Assembly (NCBI RefSeq): GCF_000820305.1
Contig: NZ_CDBH01000015.1
Location: forward strand, 1-64,000
Source of the DNA: Aeromonas dhakensis
GTDB taxonomy: Bacteria; Pseudomonadota; Gammaproteobacteria; Enterobacterales; Aeromonadaceae
DNA length: 64,000 nt
Direction: 5' to 3'
The notes under the pieces were generated by a model that searched no databases, was not told the DNA's origin, and saw nothing but the letters and a program-made list of their open reading frames with translations. The translations under genes were made by a program, and so were the position numbers. Shown here in pieces: positions 38,893-47,858 of this stretch. Every line of letters starts with the position of its first letter. The first letter of the stretch is position 1.

Positions 38893-39276
38893 AAACCATT
38901 TCCTTCGTTACAGAATAATAAATTGTTATCCCATCAGGGACCGGTGCTGTTGTTATCTGAGAATATGTTCCGGCGTGGGCATACTAGCTAAAGCCGCAGC
39001 TTGAAAAGTTAACGCAAGTCACACTTTAACGTATAAAAATGACAGTTCAAGTTTGAAAACCCTTTCCTGAAACCTGCAAACACAAACCCATCATTTCCTT
39101 TAAAATCAAAACCTTAAGTCTATATCGCAAATATAAATTCATGAATAGGTTTTCAACGATTGCCAAGCGCTGAAAATCCATGAAAATAACTGAAAATTCA
39201 GCGCACATTGAAAACGATTTCAATGTGCGCCATTCATGAAAAAATAGAACAGTGCCATTCGGGGAGTGTTCGCCGA
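38893..39276. other. 384-bp AT-rich region upstream of glgP
   Basis: Clearly AT-richer than its surroundings. It contains the glgP promoter region and two overlapping inverted repeats at 39167-39204 and 39201-39230 (separate entry). No open frame is supported. Confidence 0.7.
39167..39230. other. Two mutually exclusive inverted repeats (terminator or operator)
   Basis: The right one (39201-39230) is a perfect 13-bp inverted repeat with an ACGA centre. Its core, TTGAAA-N-CG-N-TTTCAA, has the shape of a LacI-family operator. The left one pairs GCGCTGAA (39167-39174) with TTCAGCGC (39197-39204) and shares GCGC with the first, so only one can form in RNA. It could terminate the DUF4250 gene on the minus strand or act on glgP. 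Confidence 0.55.
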
Positions 39277-39474
39277 TCAACCGTGAGCCTTGAACTGGTT
39301 GCTCATGGGATCGTAGTGGTAGCCAATCTGCAACAGGCGGGTGGCAAGCTGGTCTTCCGTCATGTCGTAATAGGCCAGCAATTCCTCCAGCCCGTCGCAC
39401 TCCAGGCGCAGCTTCTCATTGATGATCCCGAGCAGGATATTGGCATCCAGTCGTTGCAAGGTGCTGACGTCCAT
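39277..39474 (-). CDS. DUF4250 family protein
   Basis: A 65-residue soluble protein. The pattern LDANILLGIINEKLRLE, a middle LAYYDM and LQIGYHYDPMSNQF near the end follows the DUF4250 family, whose function is unknown. ATG at 39474 has AGAGGAG eight bases upstream; an ATG at 39480 sits too close to that site. The gene is divergent from sulA, and its promoter lies in the same 233-bp region as the LexA box. Confidence 0.82.
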   Translation of the reverse strand: MDVSTLQRLDANILLGIINEKLRLECDGLEELLAYYDMTEDQLATRLLQIGYHYDPMSNQFKAHG

Positions 39475-39641
39475 CCTCATCTCTCCTCTGTACAGGACAT
39501 ACTGTATAACCATGGGCGCCCCTGCCCGCTTTGTCCATAGCCTGAAAAACACCCACCTCAAGATTGAAGTTTATATATTTTAAAATCAATTAGTTAACTT
39601 CTTTCATTACCGTTCAGATCACATTTTTGGCCACAAACGGC

Positions 39642-39670
39642 TTGTCACTACTGCGAACAACAACTACTGT
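39642..39670 (+). promoter_or_regulatory. sulA promoter
   Basis: -35 TTGTCA (39642-39647), 17-bp spacer and -10 TACTGT (39665-39670). The -10 lies inside the LexA box, so repressor binding would directly block RNA polymerase. Confidence 0.75.
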
Positions 39671-39682
39671 ATGCGCATACAG
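39667..39682. promoter_or_regulatory. LexA (SOS) box
   Basis: CTGTATGCGCATACAG is a perfect palindromic match to the CTGT-N8-ACAG consensus. It overlaps the -10 and ends 25 bp before the sulA start codon. Confidence 0.93.
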
Positions 39683-39707
39683 CATGGTTATTCATACAGG
39701 AAAACAT

Positions 39708-40193
39708 ATGAGCCAGCCCATGAGCCACACCCTTGTCTCCGTCGCCAGCATGAGCACCCCCTGGCCCACTCGCCATCAGGGCAAGCAGGACGAATATCGC
39801 CACTCTGCGAGCCTCACCCGGGAGCCGCCGCTGCTCGATGAGCTGGTGCGCTTGAGCCAGGGTGACACGGGCTGGATCCTGCTCATCGCGCCACCCGGTC
39901 TGCCCGTGGCCAAACAGTTGCAGGCACAGGGGATCAATCCGGCTCGGGTACTGGTGGTACACAGCCCCAAGATCAAGAACTGGCAATCCACGCTGGAGCA
40001 GAGTCTGGGCAACGGCCGCTGCGCCGCCGTGCTGACCTGGCTTCCGGAACAGGTCACGCTGGATCGGGTCAAGCTGAGCAAGCTGGGGCAACGCTGTGGC
40101 GTATTGACCCGTTTCTTCGAGCCAGTCGCCTCCTCCCCCGCTCATGGTGGCTCGCTGGTCTATGGCGGACAAGATGTCTATCTCAATCACTGA
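39708..40193 (+). CDS. sulA: SOS cell-division inhibitor SulA
   Basis: Binds FtsZ and blocks septation while DNA damage lasts. The 161-residue protein aligns in outline with E. coli SulA (169): a disordered N-terminus, then PPLLDELVRLSQGDTGWILLIAP, ARVLVVH and AAVLTWLPEQVT, and a His-ending C-terminus that in E. coli is a Lon recognition site (VYLNH here, ILYH-like). Placement directly behind a LexA box strongly supports the call. ATG at 39708 has AGGA upstream; earlier ATGs fall in the promoter. Confidence 0.88.
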   Translation: MSQPMSHTLVSVASMSTPWPTRHQGKQDEYRHSASLTREPPLLDELVRLSQGDTGWILLIAPPGLPVAKQLQAQGINPARVLVVHSPKIKNWQSTLEQSLGNGRCAAVLTWLPEQVTLDRVKLSKLGQRCGVLTRFFEPVASSPAHGGSLVYGGQDVYLNH

Positions 40194-40290
40194 TCCACCC
40201 AATCGTGTGAGAAGACATGCGGTTAGGTTGATTTGACAGCGGTTTTTGAATTGGGTGATGAATCGTTTGCCAATCACAGAGTAAAAAGAG

Positions 40291-40319
40291 CCCTTGCTAC
40301 CAGACAACAGTGGCAAGGG
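40291..40319 (-). terminator. Orphan minus-strand terminator
   Basis: CCCTTGCTAC/GTGGCAAGGG, 10-bp stem with one G-U pair and a 9-nt loop. On the minus strand it leads into CTCTTTTT. Confidence 0.65.
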
Positions 40320-40438
40320 TGAAGAGACGCCAGCCGACTGACGGACGTGGGATCCAGCGTTGACAGCCTTGTGCACCACGCACAGAGAGCGTCAGTTGGC
40401 AGTTCAAATTCGCACGACTGACACGCAGAGGAAAAGAA

Positions 40439-40460
40439 AAGGCGACCCTGGGGTCGCCTT
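40439..40460. terminator. Bidirectional terminator after the fumarase gene
   Basis: AAGGCGACCC/GGGTCGCCTT stem with T-rich flanks on both strands. Confidence 0.85.
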
Positions 40461-40588
40461 CGTTTTGTTTGTTATGGCTGAGGCTGCATGACGGCCACAT
40501 CCATGGCAGTCGCGCATCGCACCCGTGCACTCAGGGCATAAAGACCCGTCTCCATACCGCAGGTGAACAGCCCTCATACATCTTCAAC

Positions 40589-42112
40589 TCACGCCAGCTT
40601 GCCATCGAGCTCGGCAATCTTGGCAGACCAGTAGGCCGGCCCGGTCTCGTGGATATTGTTGCCCTGGGAGTCAACCGCCACGGTTACCGGCATGTCCTCG
40701 ACTTCGAACTCATAGATGGCTTCCATGCCCAGATCGGCGAAGGCCACCACCCGCGCCTTCTTGATGGCCTTGGCCACCAGATAGGCGGCACCACCGACGG
40801 CCATCAGATAGACGGCCTGGTGCTGCTTGATGCTCTCGACCGTCTTGGGGCCCCGCTCGGACTTGCCGATCATGCCGATGAGGCCGGTTTCCCCCAGCAT
40901 CATGTCGGTAAACTTGTCCATCCGGGTGGAGGTGGTCGGGCCGGCCGGGCCGACCACTTCGTCACGCACGGCATCGACCGGGCCCACGTAATAGATGAAG
41001 CGGTTGGTGAAATCGACCCCTTCCGGCAGCCCCTCACCTTTTTTCAACATGTCGGCAATGCGCTTGTGAGCGGCATCGCGACCGGTGAGGATCTTGCCGG
41101 AGAGCAGCACGGTATCCCCGCTCTTCCAGCTGGCGAGCTCTGCCTTGGTAATGCCGTCGACATTGACCCGGCGCACGTTGCCGCCGGCCGAACGGGTGAT
41201 CTCCGGCCAATCTTCCAGTTTCGGCGGGGTCAGCTCGGCCGGGCCGGAACCATCCAGCTCGAAGTGGACATGGCGGGTGGCCGCGCAGTTGGGGATCATC
41301 ACCACCGGCTTGGAAGCGGCATGGGTCGGGGCGGATTTCACCTTCACGTCCAGCACGGTCGTGAGGCCGCCGAGGCCCTGGGCACCGATGCCGAGCTTGT
41401 TGACCTTGTCGTAGAGCTCAACCCGCAATTTCTCCTCTGTGGTCTCGGGACCACGGGCGATCAGCTCCTGGATGTCGATGTGCTCCATCAACGCTTCCTT
41501 GGCCAGCACGGCCGCCTTCTCGGCAGTACCGCCGATACCGATGCCCAGCATGCCCGGCGGACACCAGCCGGCCCCCATGGTCGGCACTGTCTTGAGCACC
41601 CACTCGACGACGTCGTCGGAGGGGTTGAGCATCACCATCTTGGATTTGTTCTCGGAGCCGCCGCCCTTGGCCGCGATGCTCACTTCCACCTTGTTGCCCG
41701 GGATCATGTCGATGTGCACCACGGCCGGGGCGTTGTCTTTGGTGTTCTTGCGGCTGCCGGCGGGGTCGGCCAGCACAGAGGCTCGCAGCGGGTTGTCCGG
41801 GTTGGTGTAGGCACGGCGCGTCCCTTCATCCACCATCTCCTGCACCGTCATGTCGCTGTCCCACTGCACCTGCATGCCGATCTTGACGAAGCAGGTGACG
41901 ATGCCTGTATCCTGGCAGAGCGGACGATGGCCTTCGGCGGACATGCGGGAGTTGATCAGGATCTGGGCCAGGGCATCCTTGGCGGCCGGGTTGATCTCCC
42001 GGTCATAGGCAGCCTTGGCGGCATGCACGAAATCGAGGGGGTGGTAGTAGGAGATGTACTGCAGGGCGTCGGCGATGGAATCGATAAAATCCTGTTTTTT
42101 AATGATGCTCAT
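40589..42112 (-). CDS. fumA: Class I fumarate hydratase (4Fe-4S)
   Basis: Interconverts fumarate and malate in the TCA cycle. The 507-residue protein has the three cluster-binding cysteines of class I fumarases: Cys66 in PLCQDTG, Cys184 in GAGWCPPGM and Cys276 in MIPNCAATR. The C-terminal beta domain includes SGKILTGRDAAHKR and YYVGPVDA. It is shorter than E. coli FumA/FumB (548) and matches the roughly 507-residue form common in Vibrio and Pseudomonas. ATG at 42112 has GAGGATGAT upstream; longer frames run into the pabB promoter region. Oxygen sensitivity is expected from the family. The symbol is approximate. Confidence 0.93.
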   Translation of the reverse strand: MSIIKKQDFIDSIADALQYISYYHPLDFVHAAKAAYDREINPAAKDALAQILINSRMSAEGHRPLCQDTGIVTCFVKIGMQVQWDSDMTVQEMVDEGTRRAYTNPDNPLRASVLADPAGSRKNTKDNAPAVVHIDMIPGNKVEVSIAAKGGGSENKSKMVMLNPSDDVVEWVLKTVPTMGAGWCPPGMLGIGIGGTAEKAAVLAKEALMEHIDIQELIARGPETTEEKLRVELYDKVNKLGIGAQGLGGLTTVLDVKVKSAPTHAASKPVVMIPNCAATRHVHFELDGSGPAELTPPKLEDWPEITRSAGGNVRRVNVDGITKAELASWKSGDTVLLSGKILTGRDAAHKRIADMLKKGEGLPEGVDFTNRFIYYVGPVDAVRDEVVGPAGPTTSTRMDKFTDMMLGETGLIGMIGKSERGPKTVESIKQHQAVYLMAVGGAAYLVAKAIKKARVVAFADLGMEAIYEFEVEDMPVTVAVDSQGNNIHETGPAYWSAKIAELDGKLA

Positions 42113-42321
42113 ATCATCCTCACTGGTCCTTGTCTCCCGTGTGGGTTGGAGCAAGGGCTTCCATATGAGCCGTGCTTCGGTGGGGTGGTGCCAGGCGGTC
42201 TGCCTGTCTGCCCGATAAGACAACGGCGCGTTTTTTCTAAAAATTCCGGCGCCTATGATACGCTTGCCACCCCCGTACCGGCTAGGGAGCAGGCTGTAAA
42301 CTGTTGCCTGTGTAACAAAAA

Positions 42322-43695
42322 ATGAAACCAACGCTGCATATCCACCATTTTGAACACCAGATGGCGCTCCATGCGCTGTTCGCCCGCCTTCACCACCAGC
42401 CCTGGGCCATGTTGCTGGGATCCGCCGGCCCGCTGGGTGCGGATAACCGCTTCGATATCATCACCGCCGATCCGCTGGCCACCCTGCAGACCGACGGGGC
42501 GCTGACCCGCATCGAGCAGGGAGATCAACACGAGTCCAGTGAAGATGATCCGCTTACCCTGCTGGCCCGGTACCAGCGCGATCTGCTGGGAGAGATCACC
42601 AGTCAAGCGCCCCCCCTGCCCTTCATCGGCGGGGCGCTCGGCCTGTTTGGCTATGATCTGGGCCGCCGCTTCGAGCGTCTGCCGAACCTGGCCGCCCGCG
42701 ACGTCACCATCCCTGACATGGCGGTCGGCATCTATGACTGGGCCCTGCTGCGGGAAGTGGCAACAGGCAAATGGCTGCTGGTGCACTGGGGCGACGAGGC
42801 CGGCCTTGCCCGCCGGCTGCAGTGGCTGGAGGCGCAGCACGAGCTTGCCGCAGACCCCTTCGCCCTTGCTGGCCCCTGGCGCAGCAACATGAGCCGCGCC
42901 GAATATGGCGACAAATTTGCCCGGGTGCAGGCCTATCTGGCGGCAGGGGATTGCTACCAGATCAACCTGACCCAGCGTTTCAGCGCCCCCTATCGGGGTG
43001 ACGAGTGGCAAGCCTACCAGGCGTTGTCACGGGCCAACCGCGCTCCCTTCTCGGCCTTCCTGCGCTTGCCGCAAGGGGCCATCCTGAGCCTCTCGCCCGA
43101 GCGTTTCCTGCTGCTCGACCAGCGCCACATCGAGACCAAGCCCATCAAGGGTACTCGTCCGCGGCTGGCCGACCCTACGCTGGATCAGGCCAGTGCCCGC
43201 GAGCTGGCGGAGGCCGACAAGGACAGATCGGAAAATCTGATGATCGTGGATCTGCTGCGCAACGACATCGGCCGGGTGAGCCGGCCCGGTTCGGTCAGCG
43301 TGCCCAGCCTGTTTGCGGTGGAATCCTTCCCGGCGGTGCACCACCTAGTCTCCACCATCCACGGCGAACTGGATGCCCGCTGGCAGGGCGTGGATCTGCT
43401 GCGCGCCTGCTTCCCCGGTGGCTCCATCACAGGCGCCCCCAAGATCCGGGCCATGGAGATCATCGAGGAGCTGGAGCCCCAGCGGCGCAACGCCTACTGC
43501 GGCAGCATCGGCTACCTCAGCCAGCACGGCCGGATGGACACCAGCATCTGCATCCGCACCCTGATCGCCGCACAGGGCCAGCTCCACTGCTGGGCCGGCG
43601 GCGGCGTCATCGCCGACTCCGACGTGGACGACGAATATCAGGAAACCTATGACAAGGTGGCCCGCATCCTGCCACTGCTGGACGCACTGCGTTGA
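42322..43695 (+). CDS. pabB: Aminodeoxychorismate synthase component I (PabB)
   Basis: Converts chorismate and ammonia to 4-amino-4-deoxychorismate for folate synthesis, together with PabA, which is not in this window. The 457-residue chorismate-binding enzyme has PIKGTRPR with Lys276. This lysine distinguishes PabB from anthranilate synthase, which has Ala there. The later motifs RNDIGRV, CFPGGSITGAPK and YCGSIGY are also present. It has a weak ribosome-binding site. NudL follows after 50 bp, so the two probably form an operon. It is divergent from the fumarase gene. Confidence 0.93.
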   Translation: MKPTLHIHHFEHQMALHALFARLHHQPWAMLLGSAGPLGADNRFDIITADPLATLQTDGALTRIEQGDQHESSEDDPLTLLARYQRDLLGEITSQAPPLPFIGGALGLFGYDLGRRFERLPNLAARDVTIPDMAVGIYDWALLREVATGKWLLVHWGDEAGLARRLQWLEAQHELAADPFALAGPWRSNMSRAEYGDKFARVQAYLAAGDCYQINLTQRFSAPYRGDEWQAYQALSRANRAPFSAFLRLPQGAILSLSPERFLLLDQRHIETKPIKGTRPRLADPTLDQASARELAEADKDRSENLMIVDLLRNDIGRVSRPGSVSVPSLFAVESFPAVHHLVSTIHGELDARWQGVDLLRACFPGGSITGAPKIRAMEIIEELEPQRRNAYCGSIGYLSQHGRMDTSICIRTLIAAQGQLHCWAGGGVIADSDVDDEYQETYDKVARILPLLDALR

Positions 43696-43745
43696 AAACC
43701 TGACAAAATGATCTCAGCGACTTGCAGGAGTGAAGAAGAATCGAG

Positions 43746-44312
43746 ATGGAACGAGCAGAACTGCTGACCCGCTTTTTGTTGCAACGTCCCGCCCCCGCTC
43801 ACCGGCTGACGGTGGCCGGGCTCAAGCCCGCCGCCGTGCTGCTGCCGCTGGTTGAACGGGCCGACGGCCTGCAATTGCTGCTGACCCGGCGCAGTCCGCA
43901 CCTGCGTCACCACGCGGGACAGATAAGCTTCCCCGGTGGCAGGCAGGATCCGGATGACCGGGATCTGATCCACACGGCGCTGCGGGAAACCCAGGAAGAG
44001 CTGGGCATAGTCCCGGCCCAGATAGAGGTGCTTGGCACCCTCGCTCCCCTCAACACCGTCTCGCAATATGACGTGCTGCCGGTGCTGGGACTGGTGGCGG
44101 CCGACTATCAGCTCACCCTGAGCCGGGACGAGGTCGACCAGGCCTTCGAAGTGCCGCTCAACCACCTGCTGGATCCGCGCCATCATATCGCCCTGACCAT
44201 TCCCAGAGCCGATCACCTGCATACCATCTACTGGATCCCCTGGCAGGACCATTTTATCTGGGGTGCAACCGCCAGCATGATCCGCCAGCTGTCACGGCAA
44301 CTATCCAGATAA
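43746..44312 (+). CDS. nudL: Nudix coenzyme A pyrophosphatase NudL-like
   Basis: A 188-residue Nudix hydrolase of the YeaB/NudL group, expected to cleave CoA to 4'-phosphopantetheine and 3',5'-ADP. Ahead of the Nudix box is the CoA-specific signature LLTRRSPHLRHHAGQISFPG, and the box itself continues with ALRETQEELG. E. coli NudL is about 192 residues, and pabB-nudL order is also seen in E. coli. It lies 50 bp after pabB, probably co-transcribed. Confidence 0.92.
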   Translation: MERAELLTRFLLQRPAPAHRLTVAGLKPAAVLLPLVERADGLQLLLTRRSPHLRHHAGQISFPGGRQDPDDRDLIHTALRETQEELGIVPAQIEVLGTLAPLNTVSQYDVLPVLGLVAADYQLTLSRDEVDQAFEVPLNHLLDPRHHIALTIPRADHLHTIYWIPWQDHFIWGATASMIRQLSRQLSR

Positions 44313-44528
44313 CATATTGCCAACAAATGCCTGTGCAATATTCATGCGTTAACACTAAAATAACGTGATGTTTTATAAAAAATAATTGATTAATTCTTCT
44401 TTCGATCACATTTCCATAAAAGAGTGCGGTTTTCAGTCCCATAAAGGTGAATTTGATCAACATTTTTGATTAAAAAAACCGTATCCTTGCGCCGATCCTA
44501 TAAAAACCACAATTCAGGGGTGAGACAC

Positions 44529-45827
44529 ATGTCTAATACTGTCACCGGCGCACAGGATGTTGCGACCTCACAGGAGCAAGGAATCCGCTCAGTCCAATCG
44601 CGTGGTTGGACCAAACAAGACACTCGCTGGGTAATCAGCCTGTTCGGTACCGCCGTCGGCGCCGGCATCCTGTTCCTGCCCATCAACGCCGGCATGGGCG
44701 GCTTCTGGCCGCTGGTGGTCATGGCGCTGCTGGTCGGCCCCATGACCTATCTGGCACACCGCGGCCTCGCCCGCTTCGTGCTCTCGTCAAGCAAACCCAA
44801 TGCAGACATCACGGAAGTGGTGGAAGAGCACTTCGGCGTGGGTGCCGGCAAATTAATCACCCTGCTCTACTTCTTCGCCATCTACCCCATCGTGCTGATC
44901 TACGGGGTGGGCATCACCAATACCGTGGAAAGCTTCATGGTCAACCAGCTGCAGATGACGGCGCCGCCGCGCTGGATCCTCTCCATCGTGCTGATCATGG
45001 GCATGATGTCGGTGATGCTGGCTGGCGAGAAGCTGATGCTCAAAGTGACCGAGTTCCTGGTCTACCCGCTCATCGCCATCCTGGTGGGGATCTCCTTCTA
45101 CCTGATCCCGGACTGGACCGGTGCCGCCCTCTCCCAGGTACCGTCCGGCAAGGACTTTGCCATCACCCTGTGGCTGACCATCCCGGTGCTGGTGTTCTCC
45201 TTCAACCACAGCCCGGCGATCTCCAGCTTCTCCCTGGCCCAGCGCCGCGATCACGGCGAGCAGGCGGTCGAGAAGTCTGACGCCATCCTCAAGCGCACCG
45301 CGACCATCCTGCTCGGTTTCGTGATGTTCTTCGTCTTCTCCTGCGTGATGAGCCTGACCCCGGCACAGCTGGCCGAGGCCAAGTCCCAGAACATTGCCGT
45401 GCTCTCCTACCTGGCCAACCAGCACTCAAGCCCCATCATCTCCTACTTCGGTCCGCTGGTGGCGTTCGTGGCCATCGTCTCCTCCTTCTTCGGCCACTAC
45501 CTGGGTGCCCGTGAAGGCCTGAAGGGGATGATCGTCCAGAACCTGCGCAAGTCAGGCAAGGAGCCGAACCACAAGAAGGTCGAGATCTTCATCATCGCCT
45601 TCTTCATCCTGACCCTGTGGGGCACTGCTGTGATCAACCCCTCCATCCTCGGCATGATCGAGTCGATGGGCGGCCCCATCATCGCCACCATCCTGTTCAT
45701 CATGCCGATGTACGCCATCAAGCGCGTGCCGGCCATGGCGAAATATCAGGGCCACATCAGCAACGCCTTCGTGGCCCTGATGGGGATGACTGCCATCTCC
45801 GCCATTCTCTACCAGCTGATCGGCTGA
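44529..45827 (+). CDS. sdaC: Serine/proton symporter SdaC
   Basis: Imports L-serine with protons. The 432-residue member of the hydroxy/aromatic amino-acid permease family has eleven or so membrane helices. It shares with E. coli SdaC (429) the stretches [36 protein letters not shown] and [15 protein letters not shown] at 44529 has an AGGGGTGAG site; an upstream ATG at 44466 adds an unconserved basic leader. The 216-bp upstream region is AT-rich and has one CRP-like half site, not enough to call. No serine deaminase lies next to it. Confidence 0.93.
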   Translation: MSNTVTGAQDVATSQEQGIRSVQSRGWTKQDTRWVISLFGTAVGAGILFLPINAGMGGFWPLVVMALLVGPMTYLAHRGLARFVLSSSKPNADITEVVEEHFGVGAGKLITLLYFFAIYPIVLIYGVGITNTVESFMVNQLQMTAPPRWILSIVLIMGMMSVMLAGEKLMLKVTEFLVYPLIAILVGISFYLIPDWTGAALSQVPSGKDFAITLWLTIPVLVFSFNHSPAISSFSLAQRRDHGEQAVEKSDAILKRTATILLGFVMFFVFSCVMSLTPAQLAEAKSQNIAVLSYLANQHSSPIISYFGPLVAFVAIVSSFFGHYLGAREGLKGMIVQNLRKSGKEPNHKKVEIFIIAFFILTLWGTAVINPSILGMIESMGGPIIATILFIMPMYAIKRVPAMAKYQGHISNAFVALMGMTAISAILYQLIG

Positions 45828-45847
45828 CACTGACAGAGACCAGCAAC

Positions 45848-45880
45848 AATGCCAGCCGGGTAACCGGCTGGCATTTTTTT
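45848..45880 (+). terminator. Intrinsic terminator of sdaC
   Basis: AATGCCAGCCGG/CCGGCTGGCATT, 12-bp stem with a GTAA loop, followed by a T-run. Confidence 0.93.
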
Positions 45881-46219
45881 ATGGTGCAAGGCTGATTGCA
45901 GATCTTCACGAGGCAAAAAGAGATGCTCCCTTGAGAGCGAGTTGGCTGGTAAGCCACAACAACCCGGCCATGCCTGCTCACGTTTTCGCTCTGACGACCC
46001 ACCCTGCTCGGGCTGGTGTATCGAGCCGCCGTCAAGCCGATCAACTCCTGCCGCATCATCCGAGACGGCAAAGCCCTCCCTCTTCCACGCTCGCACACCC
46101 CCTTCATCCAGACTCAGTGATATCTGCCGGGTTTCAGGTCGTGAAGCCTTCTTCTCTGTTTGCCGGGAGGGTTGCCAGGAGTCACGACAGCTACCCTACC
46201 CATCCGGGCGGCAATAAAA

Positions 46220-46241
46220 AACGCCCTCGAATGAGGGCGTT
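46220..46241 (-). terminator. Intrinsic terminator of sstT
   Basis: AACGCCCTC/GAGGGCGTT, 9-bp stem with a 4-nt loop, leading into a T-run on the minus strand. Confidence 0.92.
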
Positions 46242-46267
46242 GTCGTTGTGATAGGAAGATACGGCTA

Positions 46268-47518
46268 TCAGGCTTCGCTGTTGGGCACCGGCGAGATGTC
46301 CAGCAGGGTCTCATCTTCGGCCATGCAGGCCGCGGCGGTGAACAGCACGTCGGTGGAGCTGTTGAGGGCCGTCTCTGCGGAGTCCTGCAGCACGCCGATG
46401 ATAAAGCCGACCGCCACCACCTGCATGGCGATGTCGTTGCTGATGCCAAACAGGCTGCATGCCAGCGGGATCAGCAGCAGGGAGCCGCCAGCCACACCGG
46501 AGGCGCCGCAGGCACTGACGGTCGCAACCACGGAGAGCAGAATGGCCGTCGCCGGATCCACGTCCATCCCCAGGGTGTGGACCGCCGCCATGGAGAGCAC
46601 GGTAATGGTGATGGCCGCACCGGCCATGTTGATGGTGGCGCCCAGCGGGATGGAGACCGCGTAGGTATCCTCTGGCAGACGCAGTTTTTCGCACAGCGTC
46701 ATGTTGACCGGAATGTTGGCGGCGGAGCTGCGGGTGAAGAAGGCGGTGACGCCGCTCTCTTTCAGGCAGGTCAGCACCAGCGGATAGGGGTTGCGGCGGA
46801 TCTTCCAGAATACGATGAGCGGGTTGACCACGAAGGCGATGAACAGCATGCAGCCGATCAGCACCACCAGCAGTTGGGCATAGCCAAACAGGGCCTCAAA
46901 ACCGGTTTCCGCCAGGGTGGAGGCTACCAGGCCCAGAATGCCGAGCGGTGCGCAGCGGATCACCGCTTTCACAATGGTGGAGACGCCGTGGGACAGGTCG
47001 GTGATCACCGCTTTGGTCCCCTCGCTGGCGTGGCGCATGGCGATGCCAAGGCCGATGGCCCAGGCCAGAATGCCGATGTAGTTGGCGTCCAGCAGCGCCT
47101 TGACCGGGTTGGTCACCACGTTGAACAGCAGGGTCTGCAGCACCTCGGTGATGCCGCCGGGCGGGGTGATCTCGGCACTGTTCGCCACCAGGTGCAGGTT
47201 GGTGGGGAACAGGAAGCTTGCAACCACGGCCACCGCAGCCGCCAGGAAAGTTCCCAGCAGATAGAGCAGCAGGATCGGCTTCATGTTGGTTTTTTGACCC
47301 TGCTTGTGGCCGATGATCGCCGCCATCACCAGTACGAAGACCAGCAGCGGCGCCACCGCCTTCAAGGCGCCGACGAACAGGCTGCCGAGCAGACCCGCCG
47401 CTTTGGCCCATTCCGGCATGAACATGGCAAGGAGGATACCGAAGACCAGACCGACCAGGATCTGGCTAACCAGGCTGGTGCTGTTGACCAGTCTTATGAG
47501 GGGGTGTTGTTGTGTCAT
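46268..47518 (-). CDS. sstT: Sodium/serine-threonine symporter SstT
   Basis: Imports serine and threonine with sodium. The 416-residue protein belongs to the glutamate-transporter (DAACS) fold. The signatures [14 protein letters not shown] (the serine-rich hairpin) and [14 protein letters not shown] (the helix that binds sodium and substrate) are present, as is [22 protein letters not shown] at 47518 has an AGGGAC site about nine bases upstream. It converges on sdaC, so two serine importers are clustered. The 340 bp upstream separates it from the recQ-like gene. Confidence 0.95.
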   Translation of the reverse strand: MTQQHPLIRLVNSTSLVSQILVGLVFGILLAMFMPEWAKAAGLLGSLFVGALKAVAPLLVFVLVMAAIIGHKQGQKTNMKPILLLYLLGTFLAAAVAVVASFLFPTNLHLVANSAEITPPGGITEVLQTLLFNVVTNPVKALLDANYIGILAWAIGLGIAMRHASEGTKAVITDLSHGVSTIVKAVIRCAPLGILGLVASTLAETGFEALFGYAQLLVVLIGCMLFIAFVVNPLIVFWKIRRNPYPLVLTCLKESGVTAFFTRSSAANIPVNMTLCEKLRLPEDTYAVSIPLGATINMAGAAITITVLSMAAVHTLGMDVDPATAILLSVVATVSACGASGVAGGSLLLIPLACSLFGISNDIAMQVVAVGFIIGVLQDSAETALNSSTDVLFTAAACMAEDETLLDISPVPNSEA

Positions 47519-47858
47519 CAAATAGTCCCTGAGCACCTAAGTGCGTGAATCATTAGTCCTGTTGGCAACCGCTACACCAGGCGACACCCATGTCACGGGC
47601 TGGCGTCGTCTGCCCCGGCAAGCCTTCTGTCGAGCCTGTCCGGAAACACACGGGGTTGCGGACAAGGAATATCCCATCTGCAGCCGCTTTTTTCCACAGA
47701 ATCACTGAAAAATATCCGCTTCGCCTCACAAAAAACCTACAACACCGAGATAACACAATATCAACAACGCATCAAATGGATGCCATTTTCCCTCCCGATT
47801 GGCCGCCAGCCTCCACCCGGCGGTGGTATCATGACGGTTTTGCCGCGGAGCCTTTGCC
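47519..47858. other. 340-bp divergent region between sstT and the recQ-like gene
   Basis: Contains a possible extended -10 promoter (TG-G-TATCAT, 47824-47832) before the recQ-like gene, and a roughly 180-nt GC-rich leader before sstT that could fold, but I cannot match it to a known riboswitch. Confidence 0.5.

Larger units (their letters stand above)
40194..40588. other. 395-bp region between sulA and the fumarase gene, with two minus-strand terminators
   Basis: Between converging genes. A bidirectional terminator at 40439-40460 ends the fumarase transcript. A second hairpin at 40291-40319 followed by CTCTTTTT on the minus strand has no gene of its own, which makes a small RNA of about 120-150 nt between them possible. 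Reading frames here are not convincing. Confidence 0.6.
45828..46267. other. 440-bp intergenic region between sdaC and sstT
   Basis: Lies between converging genes and contains only the sdaC terminator (45848-45880) and the sstT terminator (46220-46241). About 340 bp between them has no supported gene; I see nothing further in it. Confidence 0.7.

Noticed and set aside
36226..38991. A 921-codon open frame on the plus strand covering glgP
   Set aside because: It runs through the tandem repeat and then antisense to glgP. Glycogen phosphorylase on the other strand is unmistakable.
44391..44412. CRP site upstream of sdaC
   Set aside because: Only the right half (GATCACATTT) matches. The left half agrees at too few positions to call.
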